From NCBI GenBank assembly GCA_903887455.1, contig CAISPT010000085.1, positions 1 through 52,729 of the forward strand: DNA of 52,729 nucleotides, given 5' to 3'. Positions 40,689 to 51,803 of the stretch are shown here, piece after piece. Within the stretch, counting starts at the first letter, position 1. Every line of letters begins with the position of its first letter. The stretch is from an uncultured Opitutaceae bacterium (GTDB taxonomy: Bacteria > Verrucomicrobiota > Verrucomicrobiia > Opitutales > Opitutaceae). The position numbers and the translations under genes were made by a program. Under the pieces are notes generated by a model that ran no database searches, had not been told where the DNA came from, and saw only the letters and a program-made list of their open reading frames with translations.

Positions 40689-42557
40689 ATGACACGCGGA
40701 AAGAAGACACTCACGATCCTGCTCCTTCTCCTGGGCCTCGTCCTCGCCAATTACCTGGCGACCTCGGTGCCGCTGCGCTTCGACGCGACGAGCGAGAAGA
40801 TCTACACGCTCTCGCCCGGGACACGGGCGCTCCTCGCAAAGTCCGGGGAGCAGACGACGCTCGACCTCTACTTCTCGCGCAACGCCGCCGGGCAGTTCGT
40901 CGAGTACAAGAACTACGCGGAGCGGGTGCGCGAGATGCTCCGCCAATACGAGCGCGCCTCAGGCGGCCGGCTACGGCTTAACGTCATCGACCCCGAGCCC
41001 GACACGCCCGAGGAGGAGAAGGCGACGGCCGCAGGAATCGAGCCGCAGACGCTGCCCGGGGGCGGGCAGTTCTACTTCGGACTCGTCGCCACCCAGGCGG
41101 ACCAGCAGAAGGCGATCCCCGCCCTCACCCCGCAGCGCGAGCAGTTCCTGGAGTACGACGTCTCGGAGCTGGTCTACGGCGTCGGCCAGACCGAGAAGAA
41201 GAAGCTGGGGCTGATCACGAGCCTCCCCCTGCAGGGCTCGCCCGGGATGCCCATGATGGGGCAACAGGGTGCGGAGCCGCAGTTCGTCGTCAGCGAGTGG
41301 GAGCAAACCTACAAGATCGTCCCCGTGCAGGCCCAGGCGACTGAGCTGCCGAAGGACCTGGACGTCCTCGCGATCATCCACCCGGAGAACCTTTCCGCGA
41401 AGCTCCAGTTCGCGATCGACCAGTTCCTCCTCGCCGGCAAGCCGGTGTTCCTGGCCGTCGACCCGTCGAGCGCGTACTTCAAGCGTGCGGCGGGCCAGGA
41501 GGCCATGTTCGGCGGCCCGCAGCCCAACGTCTCGAGCGACCTGCCCGTCCTCCTGAACGGCTGGGGCATCGCCTACGACTCCCAGAAGGTCGTCGGCGAC
41601 CCGGAGAACGCGGAGGAGGTGGAGCTGCGCGACCAGAGCCACCTGCGCTACCCGGTGTGGCTGAACCTGGCACAGGACAGCTTCAACGTGAAGGCACTGC
41701 CGACCGCGCAGCTCTCCACCGCCCTCTTCATCGAGGCCGGCAGCGTCGCGCTAAAGCCCGGTAGCACGCTCACGTTCACGCCGCTCGTCGAGACCTCGGC
41801 AAAGTCGGGGGACGTTCCCGCAGCGGCGCTCCAGTTCGCTCAGCCAGAGGAGGTCGCCCGCCAGGTCACCCCGTCGGGCAAGCGCACGATCGCGGCGCTT
41901 GTGACGGGAAAGTTCAAGACCGCCTTCCCGGAGGGCCCGCCTAGGGACCTCGCCCCGGCCGACAAGAAGGACACGAAGCCCGAGAAGGCCGACGAGACCT
42001 CGCTCAAGGAATCCAAGGCCCCGGGGCTCCTGATCATCGTGGCGGACACGGACTGGCTCTTCGACGACTACAGTGTGCGCAAGTTCAACTTCATGGGCCA
42101 GGCCGCCGCCGAGCCCTTCAACGACAACCTCTCGCTCGCAGCGAACTCCCTGGACTTCATGGCGGGGTCGCGAGACCTGATCTCGATCCGCGGCAAGGGC
42201 AACTCGGTGAGGCCCTTCACGGTCGTCAAGCGCATGGAGGCCGACGCCGCGGAGAAGTACAAGGAGAAGCTGACCGCGCTCGAGGCGAGGATCACGGAGG
42301 TCCAGGGCAAGCTCGCCGAGCTCCAGGGCAAGAAGAGCGAAGGCGGAAAGCTGATCGCCTCCCCGGAGGTGACCCGCGCGATCGAGGACTTCCAGAAGCA
42401 GTCCTCCGCGCTGCGCGGCGAGCGCCGCGCGATTCGCCGGAGCCTGCGCGAGGGGATCGACGCCCTCGAGAACCGGCTCCTGGTGGTCGACCTGCTCGGG
42501 ACCCCGATCCTGGTGTGCGCCTTCGGCCTGTGGTACCAGAGGAGACGGAAGTCCTAG
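40689..42557 (+). CDS. GldG-like ABC accessory protein
   Basis: A 622-residue protein with an N-terminal membrane helix (LTILLLLLGLVLANYLATSVPLRFDATSEKIYTLSPGT), a large outer domain containing RNAAGQFVEYKNYAERVREMLRQYERASGGRLRLNVIDPEP, a coiled-coil near 510-590 and a C-terminal helix (LLVVDLLGTPILVCAFGLWYQRRRKS). This is the GldG / ABC_transp_aux arrangement. It is 12 bp after the permease and 45 bp before the DUF4340 gene. Its role in GldFG systems is undefined. Confidence 0.88.
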   Translation: MTRGKKTLTILLLLLGLVLANYLATSVPLRFDATSEKIYTLSPGTRALLAKSGEQTTLDLYFSRNAAGQFVEYKNYAERVREMLRQYERASGGRLRLNVIDPEPDTPEEEKATAAGIEPQTLPGGGQFYFGLVATQADQQKAIPALTPQREQFLEYDVSELVYGVGQTEKKKLGLITSLPLQGSPGMPMMGQQGAEPQFVVSEWEQTYKIVPVQAQATELPKDLDVLAIIHPENLSAKLQFAIDQFLLAGKPVFLAVDPSSAYFKRAAGQEAMFGGPQPNVSSDLPVLLNGWGIAYDSQKVVGDPENAEEVELRDQSHLRYPVWLNLAQDSFNVKALPTAQLSTALFIEAGSVALKPGSTLTFTPLVETSAKSGDVPAAALQFAQPEEVARQVTPSGKRTIAALVTGKFKTAFPEGPPRDLAPADKKDTKPEKADETSLKESKAPGLLIIVADTDWLFDDYSVRKFNFMGQAAAEPFNDNLSLAANSLDFMAGSRDLISIRGKGNSVRPFTVVKRMEADAAEKYKEKLTALEARITEVQGKLAELQGKKSEGGKLIASPEVTRAIEDFQKQSSALRGERRAIRRSLREGIDALENRLLVVDLLGTPILVCAFGLWYQRRRKS

Positions 42558-42602
42558 CCCCGCCCCGCTCCCCGACTCCTCCCGCACGAATCTGTACACG
42601 CG

Positions 42603-43691
42603 ATGAAACTAAAGAACCTGATACTGAGCGTCGCGCTTCTCGCGGTCCTTTCGGTCGTGGCCTACCTGGGAAACCGGCCGGCCCCCGCACCGTCCGACGA
42701 CCCGCGCGTCGGCAAGACGCTCCTTGACCCCGACACGGCCGCGAAGGCCTCGGCACTGGTCGTCTCGGACCAGGGCAAGCAGGTCGAGCTCGTCAGGCAG
42801 CCCGACGGCTCCTGGCGCGACCCGGCCTACTTCGACATGCCTGCCGACTTCGACAAGATCGCCCGCTTCGTCCAGGACCTGGACGAGGCGAAGGTGGAGC
42901 GCTTCGTGACGTCGAGCCCGGAGCGGATGGCCCGCCTCGAGTTCAAGGACGCCTCGGTCTCCCTGAAGGACTCCTCCGGAAAGCAGATCTGGAGTGTCAC
43001 ACTCGGGAAGACGCCGGACAACGGCAACGGGCGCTTCGTGCGCTTCGGCGACGAGCCGAAGGCCTTCCTCTCGGGCATCCACGCCTGGCTCGACACCGAC
43101 CCCAAGAGCTGGGCCGACACGCGCCTGGTGGCGGTCAAGGCCGACGAGGTCGCAAAGGTCGTGGTCGCCTTCGAGGACGGCGGCTCGGTCGAGGTCTCCC
43201 GCGAGAAGAAGGATTCCCCGTGGACGGCCAAGGCCCCCGCCGGCAGGAAGCTCGTGGGCGAGAAGGTCAACTCGCTCCTGGCGACCCTCACCTCGCTCCG
43301 CTTCTCCGACACGACCGACCCGAAGGATCCGACGGCGGCCGAGGCGGCGAAGTTCATGCGCACGTTCACGGTCACCCCGTTCGGCGGCGCGCCGCTCGAG
43401 GTCTCCGTGGGGCGCAAGCCCGAGGAGAAGCACCTGAAGGTCCCGGTTGCCGACGCGAGGGACCTGATCGCGCCGCCCAAGGACGGCGCGGCCAAGCCCG
43501 ACGTGAAGCCCGTGGCCCCGGAGATGGAGACGACTCCTGCCGGACCGGTCTTCGTCGTCGTCAAGAGCGCGGACCCGAAGGCGCCGATCAACGCCTTGAT
43601 GGCAAGGCGGGCGTTCAAGGTGGACGACTACGTGTTCACGGGGCTTTCCCTGAAGAAGGACGACTTCTTCGAGGCCGAGAAGGCGAAGTAG
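42603..43691 (+). CDS. DUF4340 domain protein
   Basis: A 362-residue exported or membrane-anchored protein with an N-terminal helix (LILSVALLAVLSVVAYLGN). The DUF4340 core is seen in GSWRDPAYFDMPADFDKIARFVQDLDEAKVERFVTSSPERMARLEF and in repeated blocks. DUF4340 genes regularly follow gldG in this type of ABC cluster, supporting a shared function of unknown nature. It ends 195 bp before metF, with no convincing terminator. Confidence 0.88.
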   Translation: MKLKNLILSVALLAVLSVVAYLGNRPAPAPSDDPRVGKTLLDPDTAAKASALVVSDQGKQVELVRQPDGSWRDPAYFDMPADFDKIARFVQDLDEAKVERFVTSSPERMARLEFKDASVSLKDSSGKQIWSVTLGKTPDNGNGRFVRFGDEPKAFLSGIHAWLDTDPKSWADTRLVAVKADEVAKVVVAFEDGGSVEVSREKKDSPWTAKAPAGRKLVGEKVNSLLATLTSLRFSDTTDPKDPTAAEAAKFMRTFTVTPFGGAPLEVSVGRKPEEKHLKVPVADARDLIAPPKDGAAKPDVKPVAPEMETTPAGPVFVVVKSADPKAPINALMARRAFKVDDYVFTGLSLKKDDFFEAEKAK

Positions 43692-43854
43692 TAACGGCGA
43701 TTCGACCGCCCCGGCGTCTCCCCGCGACGCCCCCTCTTCGGGCTTGCCTCGTGTCCGTCTGCCGAGCGGCAGGGGGTTGAAGGCGCCAAAGGCTCACGTC
43801 CCTCTTCGCCGCCGGGGGGACCTTTCGCCTTCGATTTGCTTCCGAAAGTTCTTT

Positions 43855-43890
43855 ACACATATCAACATTTCGCGATGCGTTGATATGTGT
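43855..43890. promoter_or_regulatory. Perfect 12-bp inverted repeat covering the metF start codon
   Basis: ACACATATCAAC (43855-43866) and GTTGATATGTGT (43879-43890) are exact reverse complements, with a 12-nt spacer containing TCGCGA. The GTG start of metF (43887-43889) lies within the right half. As DNA it is an ideal dimer operator, reminiscent of ArsR-type SahR or other methionine-cycle regulators; as RNA it would hide the start codon. Confidence 0.75.
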
Positions 43891-44768
43891 CTTTAGCCGA
43901 TCGCCCCCTCTCTGAGCTCTTCGCGCAGCGCCGCCCGCTGCGGTCGATTGAATTCTTTCCGCCCAGGGACGACGCCGGGGTCGAGGCGCTAAGGAGGACC
44001 GCCGCCGCGCTGAAACCCATGTCCCCGGACTTTGTCTCGGTGACCTACGGGGCCGGCGGCAGCACCCGCGAGCGCACCGCGCAGGTGAGCGCAATCCTCC
44101 GGACGGAGTTCGGGTACACGGTCATGCCCCACCTGACCTGCGTCGGGCATTCCCGGGCTGAGCTCGACGAGGTGGCCGACCGCATCCACCGCGACGGTTT
44201 CCGCAACATCATGGCTTTGCGGGGGGACCCGCCAAAGGGGACGACGGAGTTCAGGGCGCCGGCCGACGGCCTGTCCTACGCGAACGAGCTCGTCGCACTC
44301 CTGAAGGCGCGACACCCGGACTTCTGCCTGGGCGTGGGTGGGTACCCCGAGAAGCATCCCGAGGCCCCCTCCGCGCAGTCGGACCTCGAGTCGCTCAAGC
44401 GCAAGGTCGACGCCGGGGCCGCTTTCGTCACGACGCAGCTCTTCTTCGACAACAGCCTCTACTACGGGTTCGTCGACCGTTGCCGCCGGGCCGGGATCAC
44501 GGTGCCGATCGTGCCGGGCATCATGCCCGTCCTCTCCCTCAAGCAGATCCAGCGCTTCACCTCGATGTGCGGGACCACGCTTCCCGCGGCGCTCGTGCGC
44601 CGGCTCGAGGCCGCCGGAGAGGCGGCCGAGATCGTCGAGGCGATCGGGATAGACTGGGCGCTCCAGCAGATCCGCGACCTGCTGGCCCGCGGGGCGCCGG
44701 GCTACCACCTTTATATTCTAAACCGCGCAAAAAGCGCGCTCACGCTGGCGGCCGGACTGGCCGCCTAG
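43887..44768 (+). CDS. metF: Methylenetetrahydrofolate reductase
   Basis: A 293-residue FAD enzyme reducing 5,10-methylene-THF to 5-methyl-THF for methionine synthesis. SIEFFPPRDDAG (substrate/FAD N-motif), VSVTYGAGGSTRERT, HLTCVGHSRAELDEVADRIHRDGFRNIMALRGDPP and AAFVTTQLFFDN are all family hallmarks. The start is GTG at 43887, the only sensible one; no ribosome site precedes it, and it is inside a long inverted repeat. It converges on the SUI1 gene. Confidence 0.95.
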   Translation: MSLADRPLSELFAQRRPLRSIEFFPPRDDAGVEALRRTAAALKPMSPDFVSVTYGAGGSTRERTAQVSAILRTEFGYTVMPHLTCVGHSRAELDEVADRIHRDGFRNIMALRGDPPKGTTEFRAPADGLSYANELVALLKARHPDFCLGVGGYPEKHPEAPSAQSDLESLKRKVDAGAAFVTTQLFFDNSLYYGFVDRCRRAGITVPIVPGIMPVLSLKQIQRFTSMCGTTLPAALVRRLEAAGEAAEIVEAIGIDWALQQIRDLLARGAPGYHLYILNRAKSALTLAAGLAA

Positions 44769-45145
44769 CCGCCGGCGAAGACGGGCCTGAAGCCCGCCTC
44801 AGAGAGGATCCGAGCCACGGTCTCTCGCTGGTCCCCCTGGATCTCGATCCGTCCTTCCTTGACTGTGCCGCCGCAGCCGCACGCCGCGCGCATCCTCTTT
44901 GCGAGCTGCTCCTTCTCGGGAAGGCCGATCCCCGTGAACCCGTCGACGACCGTCACCGTCTTGCCGCCGCGCCCCCCTTTTTCGCGGGTGATGTCGACGC
45001 GGCCGCGGTTCCGGGGCGCCTCGGGCTTGGCGGCCGGTGCCTGGCTCTCCTTAAGGGCGAACGCGGGAAGCCCCGTGGCATCCAGGCCCGCAAAGGGGTT
45101 GTGCCCGAGGCCCGACCCGCCCTCGACTGGAAGCTTGTCGGCCAC
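44765..45145 (-). CDS. SUI1/eIF1-like translation factor (YciH family)
   Basis: A 126-residue protein with the SUI1 domain: TREKGGRGGKTVTVVDGFTGIGLPEKEQLAKRMRAACGCGGTVKEGRIEIQGDQRETVARIL. The GGxGGK...CGCGGTVKxxxIxIQGD pattern is diagnostic. Bacterial YciH affects start-codon fidelity and is dispensable. The start is likely GTG at 45145 (MADKLPVEGGSGLGHNPFAGL), 4 bp after the stop of the upstream small gene; GTG at 45196 is an alternative. A relaxed initiation factor may suit a genome with many GTG/TTG starts, but this is only a thought. Confidence 0.88.
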   Translation of the reverse strand: MADKLPVEGGSGLGHNPFAGLDATGLPAFALKESQAPAAKPEAPRNRGRVDITREKGGRGGKTVTVVDGFTGIGLPEKEQLAKRMRAACGCGGTVKEGRIEIQGDQRETVARILSEAGFRPVFAGG

Positions 45146-45149
45146 GCGC

Positions 45150-45383
45150 CTATCCGCGCCCGCCGCAGGACCCGGCGGGGATATCGGATTCGCCACCGAG
45201 GAACTGGAGGGCCTTGGGGTAGCTCCGGCGCTCGAGAAAATGCACGAGCTGCGGGTGGAGTGCCCCCCTGCCCGACTCAAGGAGCTCGTCCAGCCGGGCC
45301 ATTCCCTCGGAGATGCACGCCCCATCAGCGCGCTTAATGCCGTCCAAGAGCAAGATAAGGGATTCTTTGATTTGGTCTTCCAT
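45150..45383 (-). CDS. Small conserved-looking protein, function unknown
   Basis: A 77-residue mostly helical, cytoplasmic protein: MEDQIKESLILLLDGIKRADGACISEGMARLDELLESGRGALHPQLVHFLERRSYPKALQFLG. A TTG start at 45443 would add 20 residues. No known motif. Overlap of its end with possible SUI1 starts and shared orientation suggest cotranscription with that gene. Its coding potential is supported by biased third-codon GC and absence of a better frame on either strand here. Confidence 0.6.
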   Translation of the reverse strand: MEDQIKESLILLLDGIKRADGACISEGMARLDELLESGRGALHPQLVHFLERRSYPKALQFLGGESDIPAGSCGGRG

Positions 45384-45549
45384 GGCCTTCAGGGCGAGAA
45401 CCGAGTCTAATACAACCGCCCCCTTTGTGAAGCGCGATTGCAACTTGGGAGGCTGATTCCAGCCGGGCTTGAGTTGCGGCCCCCATCATGCAAGCGTTGT
45501 CCAAACCCTTCTTTTCACGAGCCGGTGTGGAAACGCCCCGGCACCACTG

Positions 45550-48306
<2,757 letters not shown>

Positions 48307-48314
48307 AAAACATC

Positions 48315-49511
48315 ATGCCTCTCGACGTCAAAATCCCGCCCATGGGCGAGTCCATCAGCTCTGGAATCCTGGCCAAGTGGCACGTTAAGAGCGGGGACTC
48401 GGTGAAGCCCGAGCAGCCCCTCTTCGAGCTCGAGACGGACAAGATCACCTCCGAAGGCTCCGCCGAGGCGGCCGGTGTGATCACGCTGACCGTCGAGGCC
48501 GGCACCGAGGTGAAGATCGGCCAGGTCGTCGCGACGATCGAGACCGGCGCCGCGGCGCCCGCCGCCGCCCTTTCCACTGCCCCCGCGCCCGCCAAGCCGG
48601 CGGAGGCCCCCATCCAGTCCCCCGCTGTCAGGCGAATCGCTTCGGAGTCGGGGGTCAACCCCGCGGATGTCGCCGGCACGGGCAAGGCGGGGCGCGTCAC
48701 CAAGGGCGACATGCTCGCCGCATCCGAGAAGCCGGCGGCGCCCATGCCCTCCGTGCCCACCCCCGCGCCGGCCCCGAAGGCCGCGCCCACTTTGCCGCCC
48801 GCCGCCGCGGGCGAGCGGCAGACCCGCAGGAAGCTCACGCCACTCCGGCAGAAGATCGCCGAGCGGCTCGTCTCGGCCCAGCACTCGGCGGCGCTCCTGA
48901 CGACCTTCAACGAGGTCGACATGTCAGCCGTCATGGCGCTCCGCTCGAAGCACCAGGAGGAGTTCGTGAAGAAGTTCGGATTCAAGCTCGGCTTCATGTC
49001 CTTCTTCGTGAAGGCGGTCGTCCACGCGCTGCGCGAGGTGCCCGCGATCAACTCGCAGATCGAAGGGGACACCCTCGTCCAGAACCACTACTATGACATC
49101 GGGGTTGCCGTCTCGACCGAGAAGGGCCTCATGGTCCCGGTGATCCGCGGCTGCGATGCCCTGGCGATGCCCGCCATCGAGCGGGCGATCTCCGACGCGG
49201 CGGGCCGCGCCCGCGAGGGCAAGATCACCCTTGCCGACCTCGAGGGCGGCGTCTTCACGATCACCAACGGCGGCACCTTCGGCTCGCTCCTGTCGACCCC
49301 GATCATCAACCCGCCCCAGAGCGCGATCCTCGGCATGCACGCGATCAACGACCGCCCGGTCGCCGTGGACGGCCAGGTCGTCATCCGCCCGATGATGTAC
49401 GTCGCCCTCACCTACGACCATCGGCTGGTGGACGGCAGGGAGGCCGTGACCTTCCTCGTGAAGGTGAAGAAGGAGATCGAGGACCCGGCCCGCCTGCTTC
49501 TCGGCCTCTAG
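48315..49511 (+). CDS. sucB: Dihydrolipoyllysine succinyltransferase (E2)
   Basis: A 398-residue E2 with one lipoyl domain (residues 1-77, lipoyl-Lys in ETDKITSE, K43), an Ala/Pro-rich linker, a peripheral-subunit-binding domain ([33 protein letters not shown]) and a catalytic domain ending [15 protein letters not shown] (His/Asp active site). [19 protein letters not shown] and NEVDMSAVM are typical of E2o. Transfers succinyl groups from E1 to CoA. Confidence 0.94.
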   Translation: MPLDVKIPPMGESISSGILAKWHVKSGDSVKPEQPLFELETDKITSEGSAEAAGVITLTVEAGTEVKIGQVVATIETGAAAPAAALSTAPAPAKPAEAPIQSPAVRRIASESGVNPADVAGTGKAGRVTKGDMLAASEKPAAPMPSVPTPAPAPKAAPTLPPAAAGERQTRRKLTPLRQKIAERLVSAQHSAALLTTFNEVDMSAVMALRSKHQEEFVKKFGFKLGFMSFFVKAVVHALREVPAINSQIEGDTLVQNHYYDIGVAVSTEKGLMVPVIRGCDALAMPAIERAISDAAGRAREGKITLADLEGGVFTITNGGTFGSLLSTPIINPPQSAILGMHAINDRPVAVDGQVVIRPMMYVALTYDHRLVDGREAVTFLVKVKKEIEDPARLLLGL

Positions 49512-49525
49512 GCCCAATCTTCAAC

Positions 49526-50923
49526 ATGGACGCCTACGACCTGGTGGTGATCGGAGCGGGGCCCGGCGGCTACGTCTGCGCGTTCCGCGCGGCGCAGCTC
49601 GGGATGAGGGTCGCCCTCGTGGAAAAGCGCGCGACGCTCGGGGGAACGTGCCTTAACGTGGGCTGCATCCCGAGCAAGGCGCTGCTCTACTCCTCCGAGC
49701 AGCTGGTGTTCGCACGCGACCACGCCAAGGACCACGGGATATCGACCGGAACGGTCACGGCCGACGTCGCCGCGCTCATGCGCCGCAAGGACGCCGTCGT
49801 GACGAAGCTCGTCGGCGGCGTCTCGGCGCTCGCCAAGGCGCGGAAGGTGACTGTCGTGACGGGGACGGCCGCGTTCACCTCGCCGACCACGCTCGCCGTG
49901 AAGGGGCCCGCGGGCGAGAAGGCCCTCTCGGCCAAGAACTTCGTCGTCGCGACGGGCTCGGCTCCTGTGGAGCTGCCCTTCATGAAGTTTGACGGCAGGA
50001 GGGTCGTCTCCAGCGACGACGCCATCGCGTTCGACTCGGTCCCCGCTGCGCTCGTGGTCGTGGGCGGCGGCGCGATCGGCCTAGAGCTAGGCTCTGTGTG
50101 GGCGCGCCTTGGAAGCGCCGTCACCATCGTGGAATTCCTGCCGAAGATCGTGGCCGCGTACGATGACGACGTCGTGAGGACGTTCTCGAGGGCGCTGCAG
50201 AAACAGGGCCTGAAGATCGAGACCGGGACCAAGGTCACCGGCCTGAGGGAAGAGGGCACCAAGTCCGTGCTCCTCGCCGAGCGCGACGGCAAGCCCCTGG
50301 AATTTCCGGCCGACAAGGTCCTGGTTGCCGTCGGCCGGCGCCCCTTCACCGAAGGCCTCGGCCTGGACAAGGCGGGGGTCGCGCTCGACGACAAGTGCCG
50401 TGTGAAGGTTGACGAGAAGCTTCGCACCTCGGCCCCGGGGATCTGGGCCATTGGCGACGTGGTCGCCGGGCCGATGCTCGCCCACAAGGCCGAGGAGGAC
50501 GGGGTCGCGGTCGCCGAGTGGATCGCCGGTAAGGCAGGCCATGTGAACTGGGACCTGGTCCCCGCCATCGTCTACACGGAGCCGGAGGTGGCATCGGTCG
50601 GGCTGGGTGAGGACGCGGCAAAGGCGCGGGGTCTCTCGGTCAATGTCGGCCGGTTCAATTTCGCGGCCAATGGGCGCGCGATATCCGGCGATGCTACGGA
50701 TGGCTTCGTCAAGGTGGTCGCCGACGCGAGGACGGACCGGATCCTCGGAGCGCAAATCATTGGCAGGGGGGCTGGGGAGTTGATCTCAGAGATCGTCACC
50801 CACATGGAGTACGGCGGGAGCGCCGAGGACCTGGGTAGGACGATCCACGCGCACCCCACGCTGAGCGAGGCGGTGAAGGAGGCGGGGCTTGCCGTCTCCA
50901 AGTCCGCGATCCATGCGATTTGA
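49526..50923 (+). CDS. lpdA: Dihydrolipoyl dehydrogenase (E3)
   Basis: A 465-residue FAD/NAD enzyme re-oxidising E2 lipoamide. FAD motif VIGAGPGGYVCAFRAAQLG, redox disulphide GGTCLNVGCIPSKALLYSSE, NAD motif VVVGGGAIGLELGSVWARLG, and the dimer-interface active-site HAHPTLSEAVKEA are all present. Completes the sucA-sucB-lpdA operon; it may also serve pyruvate dehydrogenase. After it comes a 153-bp gap with a GGCCCG...CGGGCC stem (50959-50980) but no T-run. Confidence 0.96.
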   Translation: MDAYDLVVIGAGPGGYVCAFRAAQLGMRVALVEKRATLGGTCLNVGCIPSKALLYSSEQLVFARDHAKDHGISTGTVTADVAALMRRKDAVVTKLVGGVSALAKARKVTVVTGTAAFTSPTTLAVKGPAGEKALSAKNFVVATGSAPVELPFMKFDGRRVVSSDDAIAFDSVPAALVVVGGGAIGLELGSVWARLGSAVTIVEFLPKIVAAYDDDVVRTFSRALQKQGLKIETGTKVTGLREEGTKSVLLAERDGKPLEFPADKVLVAVGRRPFTEGLGLDKAGVALDDKCRVKVDEKLRTSAPGIWAIGDVVAGPMLAHKAEEDGVAVAEWIAGKAGHVNWDLVPAIVYTEPEVASVGLGEDAAKARGLSVNVGRFNFAANGRAISGDATDGFVKVVADARTDRILGAQIIGRGAGELISEIVTHMEYGGSAEDLGRTIHAHPTLSEAVKEAGLAVSKSAIHAI

Positions 50924-50958
50924 CACGGGTGCCGGTAATCTGAAACCTAGCGCGTCAA

Positions 50959-50980
50959 GGCCCGGCACGGATGTCGGGCC
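50959..50980 (+). other. GC-rich hairpin after lpdA, terminator uncertain
   Basis: GGCCCG (50959-50964) pairs with CGGGCC (50975-50980) around a 10-nt loop, 36 bp after the lpdA stop. No T-tract follows, so intrinsic termination is doubtful; it might protect the operon mRNA end. Confidence 0.3.
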
Positions 50981-51076
50981 CAAGAACGTGACGGCAACCA
51001 CTTCCACCACCCAGTTCATGCAGCGGTCCCCCGGGAGGCATGCCCGCGCGGCGGGACAACCGCTTCCATCGCGCAC

Positions 51077-51772
51077 ATGACCCCCGCAGAACGCGAAGAG
51101 GCCCTTGAACGCCGAGAGGCCAACGCGGCCATCCTGATGGCCAAGCTCGAGAAGGACCGCCAGGCGCTCGAGGCGGAGATTTCGGCTTCGGCGGCGGCGT
51201 CCAAGGCAGCGGCCTCCATCAACCGGGCACTCCAGGCCGACGCGGCGAAGAAGGCGAAGAACCTCGAGGCCGAGTGTGTGCAATGGGAAGCGAAGCTTTC
51301 CCGCCTGAAGGCGGAGGTCGGCAAGGCGACACCCCAGGTGCCGGTTTCTTCGCGAAGCGACGAGGAGATAGCCAAGGACAAGGCCGAGATCGCGGCCGCA
51401 AGGGCGCAGCTCGCGGTCGACAGGGCGGCGCTTGAGTCTGAGCGGGCCGAGTCGGCCGCGACCCAGGCGAAGAACAAGGCCGAAACGCAGGCCTTGGCGG
51501 AGCTCAGGGCCCGGCTTGTGACGATCCGGAGCGAGATCGAGGGCAACGTGAAGCTGCGCGAGGCGGAGGTCCGCAAGAAGGAAGCCGCCTTCGAGGCTGA
51601 GCGCACGAAGCTCCAGGAGAGGGCCGACGCCCTGATGCGCGCGGAGGCGCAGCAGTCGCAGGAGCGGGCGAAGATGGAGGCCCAGATCGCCTCGCTCGCC
51701 GCCAAGGAGGTCATGTTCGAGGAGCGCAGCCGCCAGCTGCAGGAACGGCTGAAGAACTTTGCAAAGGCGTAG
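51077..51772 (+). CDS. Coiled-coil protein of unknown function
   Basis: A 231-residue, almost wholly helical protein rich in Ala, Glu, Lys and Arg, with heptad-like stretches (ERREANAAILMAKLEKDRQALEAEISASAA; EGNVKLREAEVRKKEAAFEAERTKLQERAD). No signal peptide, membrane helix or catalytic motif. It is followed 31 bp later by the ASKHA-like gene, so it may be a scaffold partner for that protein. Function not recognised. Confidence 0.65.
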   Translation: MTPAEREEALERREANAAILMAKLEKDRQALEAEISASAAASKAAASINRALQADAAKKAKNLEAECVQWEAKLSRLKAEVGKATPQVPVSSRSDEEIAKDKAEIAAARAQLAVDRAALESERAESAATQAKNKAETQALAELRARLVTIRSEIEGNVKLREAEVRKKEAAFEAERTKLQERADALMRAEAQQSQERAKMEAQIASLAAKEVMFEERSRQLQERLKNFAKA

Positions 51773-51803
51773 GGACCAAGAGCAGCCCACCCCAGCGCAA
51801 CCC

